From assembly GCA_038211505.1 (NCBI GenBank), contig JBBQVO010000086.1, forward strand, positions 1 to 13,790: a DNA stretch of 13,790 nucleotides, written 5' to 3'. Positions 13,194-13,790 of this stretch are shown one piece after another (position 1 is the stretch's first letter; each line of letters opens with the position of its first letter). Under the pieces are notes generated by a model. It worked only from the letters and a program-made list of their open reading frames with translations, was not told where the DNA came from and did no database searches. A program made the position numbers and the translations under genes. Origin of the DNA: JBBQVO01 sp038211505. Lineage in GTDB: Bacteria; Chloroflexota; Dehalococcoidia; DSTF01; JACRBR01.

Positions 13194-13790
13194 CTACCGC
13201 GACGGAACTTCCATGAGCGGGATGACGTTTTCGTCGGCGTGGCCGACGGCGGTGTAGGTGCCGGCTTCCATCTCGGCGATGATCTTTTCGCCTTCTTCGA
13301 TCAGCGCGCTCATGAACTCCGGCTCGTCGACGGTCTTGACGATCTCGCCCTTGCGGAAGATGACGCCGCGGCCCTTGCCGCCGGCGATGCCGAGATCGGC
13401 CATCTTCGCCTCGCCGGGGCCGTTGACAACGCAGCCCATGACGGCGACGGTGAGGATCTTGCCACGCTTCGTGAAGTGCTCTTCGACTTTGTTCGCCAGC
13501 GGGATCAGCTCGATCTCGATGCGGCCGCACGTCGGGCAGGCGACGAGTGTCGCGCCGCGCTTGCGAAGGTTCAGCGTGTTGAGGATGTCCCAGCAGATCG
13601 GCACTTCCTCCACCGGATCGGCGGCGAGCGAGACGCGGATCGTGTCGCCGATGCCTTCCGATAACAGGATGCCGATGCCGATCGCACTGCGGACGGAACC
13701 GGCGCGCGGCGTGCCCGCTTCCGTCACGCCGAGATGCAACGGATACGGCACCATCACCGCCAGGCGGCGGTAGGCCTCGACCATCGTCGG
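13194..13790 (-). CDS. ispG: 4-hydroxy-3-methylbut-2-enyl diphosphate synthase, partial
   Basis: The C-terminal 198 codons of IspG (GcpE); the start lies beyond the right edge of the window. IspG reduces 2-C-methyl-D-erythritol 2,4-cyclodiphosphate to HMBPP in the MEP isoprenoid pathway, using one [4Fe-4S] cluster fed by ferredoxin or flavodoxin. YPLHLGVTEAGTPRAGSVRSAIGIGILLSEGIGDTIRVSL is the highly conserved end of the TIM-barrel part. The cluster ligands are visible: two cysteines in CPTCGR, one in GCVVNGPGEA and the nearby Glu that serves as fourth ligand. The C terminus is complete (MEVPSR, TAG). No terminator is evident before the next gene 82 bp on. Confidence 0.96.
   Translation of the reverse strand, partial: PTMVEAYRRLAVMVPYPLHLGVTEAGTPRAGSVRSAIGIGILLSEGIGDTIRVSLAADPVEEVPICWDILNTLNLRKRGATLVACPTCGRIEIELIPLANKVEEHFTKRGKILTVAVMGCVVNGPGEAKMADLGIAGGKGRGVIFRKGEIVKTVDEPEFMSALIEEGEKIIAEMEAGTYTAVGHADENVIPLMEVPSR

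Noticed and set aside
1..13790. Search for CRISPR arrays, tRNA or rRNA genes, transposases, integrases and phage genes.
   Set aside because: No spaced direct repeats, tRNA-like folds, rRNA segments or recombinase motifs were seen; this was done by eye, so a divergent tRNA could be missed.

Overview
The window is GC-rich, gene-dense chromosomal DNA from a bacterium. Third-position GC is high, ORFs are tightly packed, and long antisense shadow ORFs lie behind most real genes. The gene mix is a secreted DUF4331 protein with a TPR lipoprotein, the MEP-pathway enzyme IspG, a glpK-glpD pair and an Erm-type methylase. Together with short leaders and likely leaderless starts, this would suit a soil or freshwater Chloroflexota-like or actinobacterial-like lineage. 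No rRNA or housekeeping marker settles the taxonomy, so that is inference. I see no insertion sequence, phage gene, tRNA, rRNA or CRISPR array.

Layout. (1) 39-911 (+): an alpha/beta hydrolase of the epoxide-hydrolase type. (2) 912-1168: a convergent intergenic gap holding a perfect 20-bp palindrome at 1074-1093 that contains a canonical ParB site (parS). (3) 1169-2203 (-): an MDR alcohol dehydrogenase without the structural-zinc cysteines. (4) 2204-2453: non-coding, with a REP-like hairpin and a 7-bp tandem repeat. (5) 2454-5114 (-): a two-gene operon, first a secreted DUF4331 protein with a C-terminal PPNTG/membrane anchor, then a TPR lipoprotein, behind a hairpin-rich 5' region. (6) 5368-6078 (-): a lipoprotein of unknown function. 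(7) 6162-6668 (-): a ferredoxin with four [4Fe-4S] motifs, divergent from (8) 6858-7226 (+), an NTF2/SnoaL-like protein. Good sigma70-type promoters for both lie between them. (9) 7289-8343 (-): an Erm-type 23S rRNA methyltransferase and its leader. (10) 8340-11503 (-): glpK then glpD, overlapping by 4 bp (GTGA). (11) 11551-13111 (-): a compact three-gene cassette (small basic/acidic protein, PIN-domain VapC-like RNase, HEAT-like helical protein) in which each start overlaps the previous stop. (12) 13194-13790 (-): the C-terminal part of ispG, cut by the window edge.

The most interesting element is the erm leader at 8108-8343. A promoter (TTGACC, 18 bp, TACCAT) overlaps the glpD stop codon. 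It is followed at once by a 10-codon ORF encoding MSCCNIRLRR, then two adjacent GC-rich hairpins, an ACCUCC anti-Shine-Dalgarno segment, and a hairpin that hides the erm ribosome-binding site. The RLR motif is the known macrolide-dependent arrest motif of one class of Erm leader peptides. The arrangement reads as an antibiotic-inducible translational attenuator that a standard annotation would miss.

Second is the parS site, which suggests the region lies in the part of the chromosome organised by ParB, usually the origin-proximal part, although parA and parB are not in the window.
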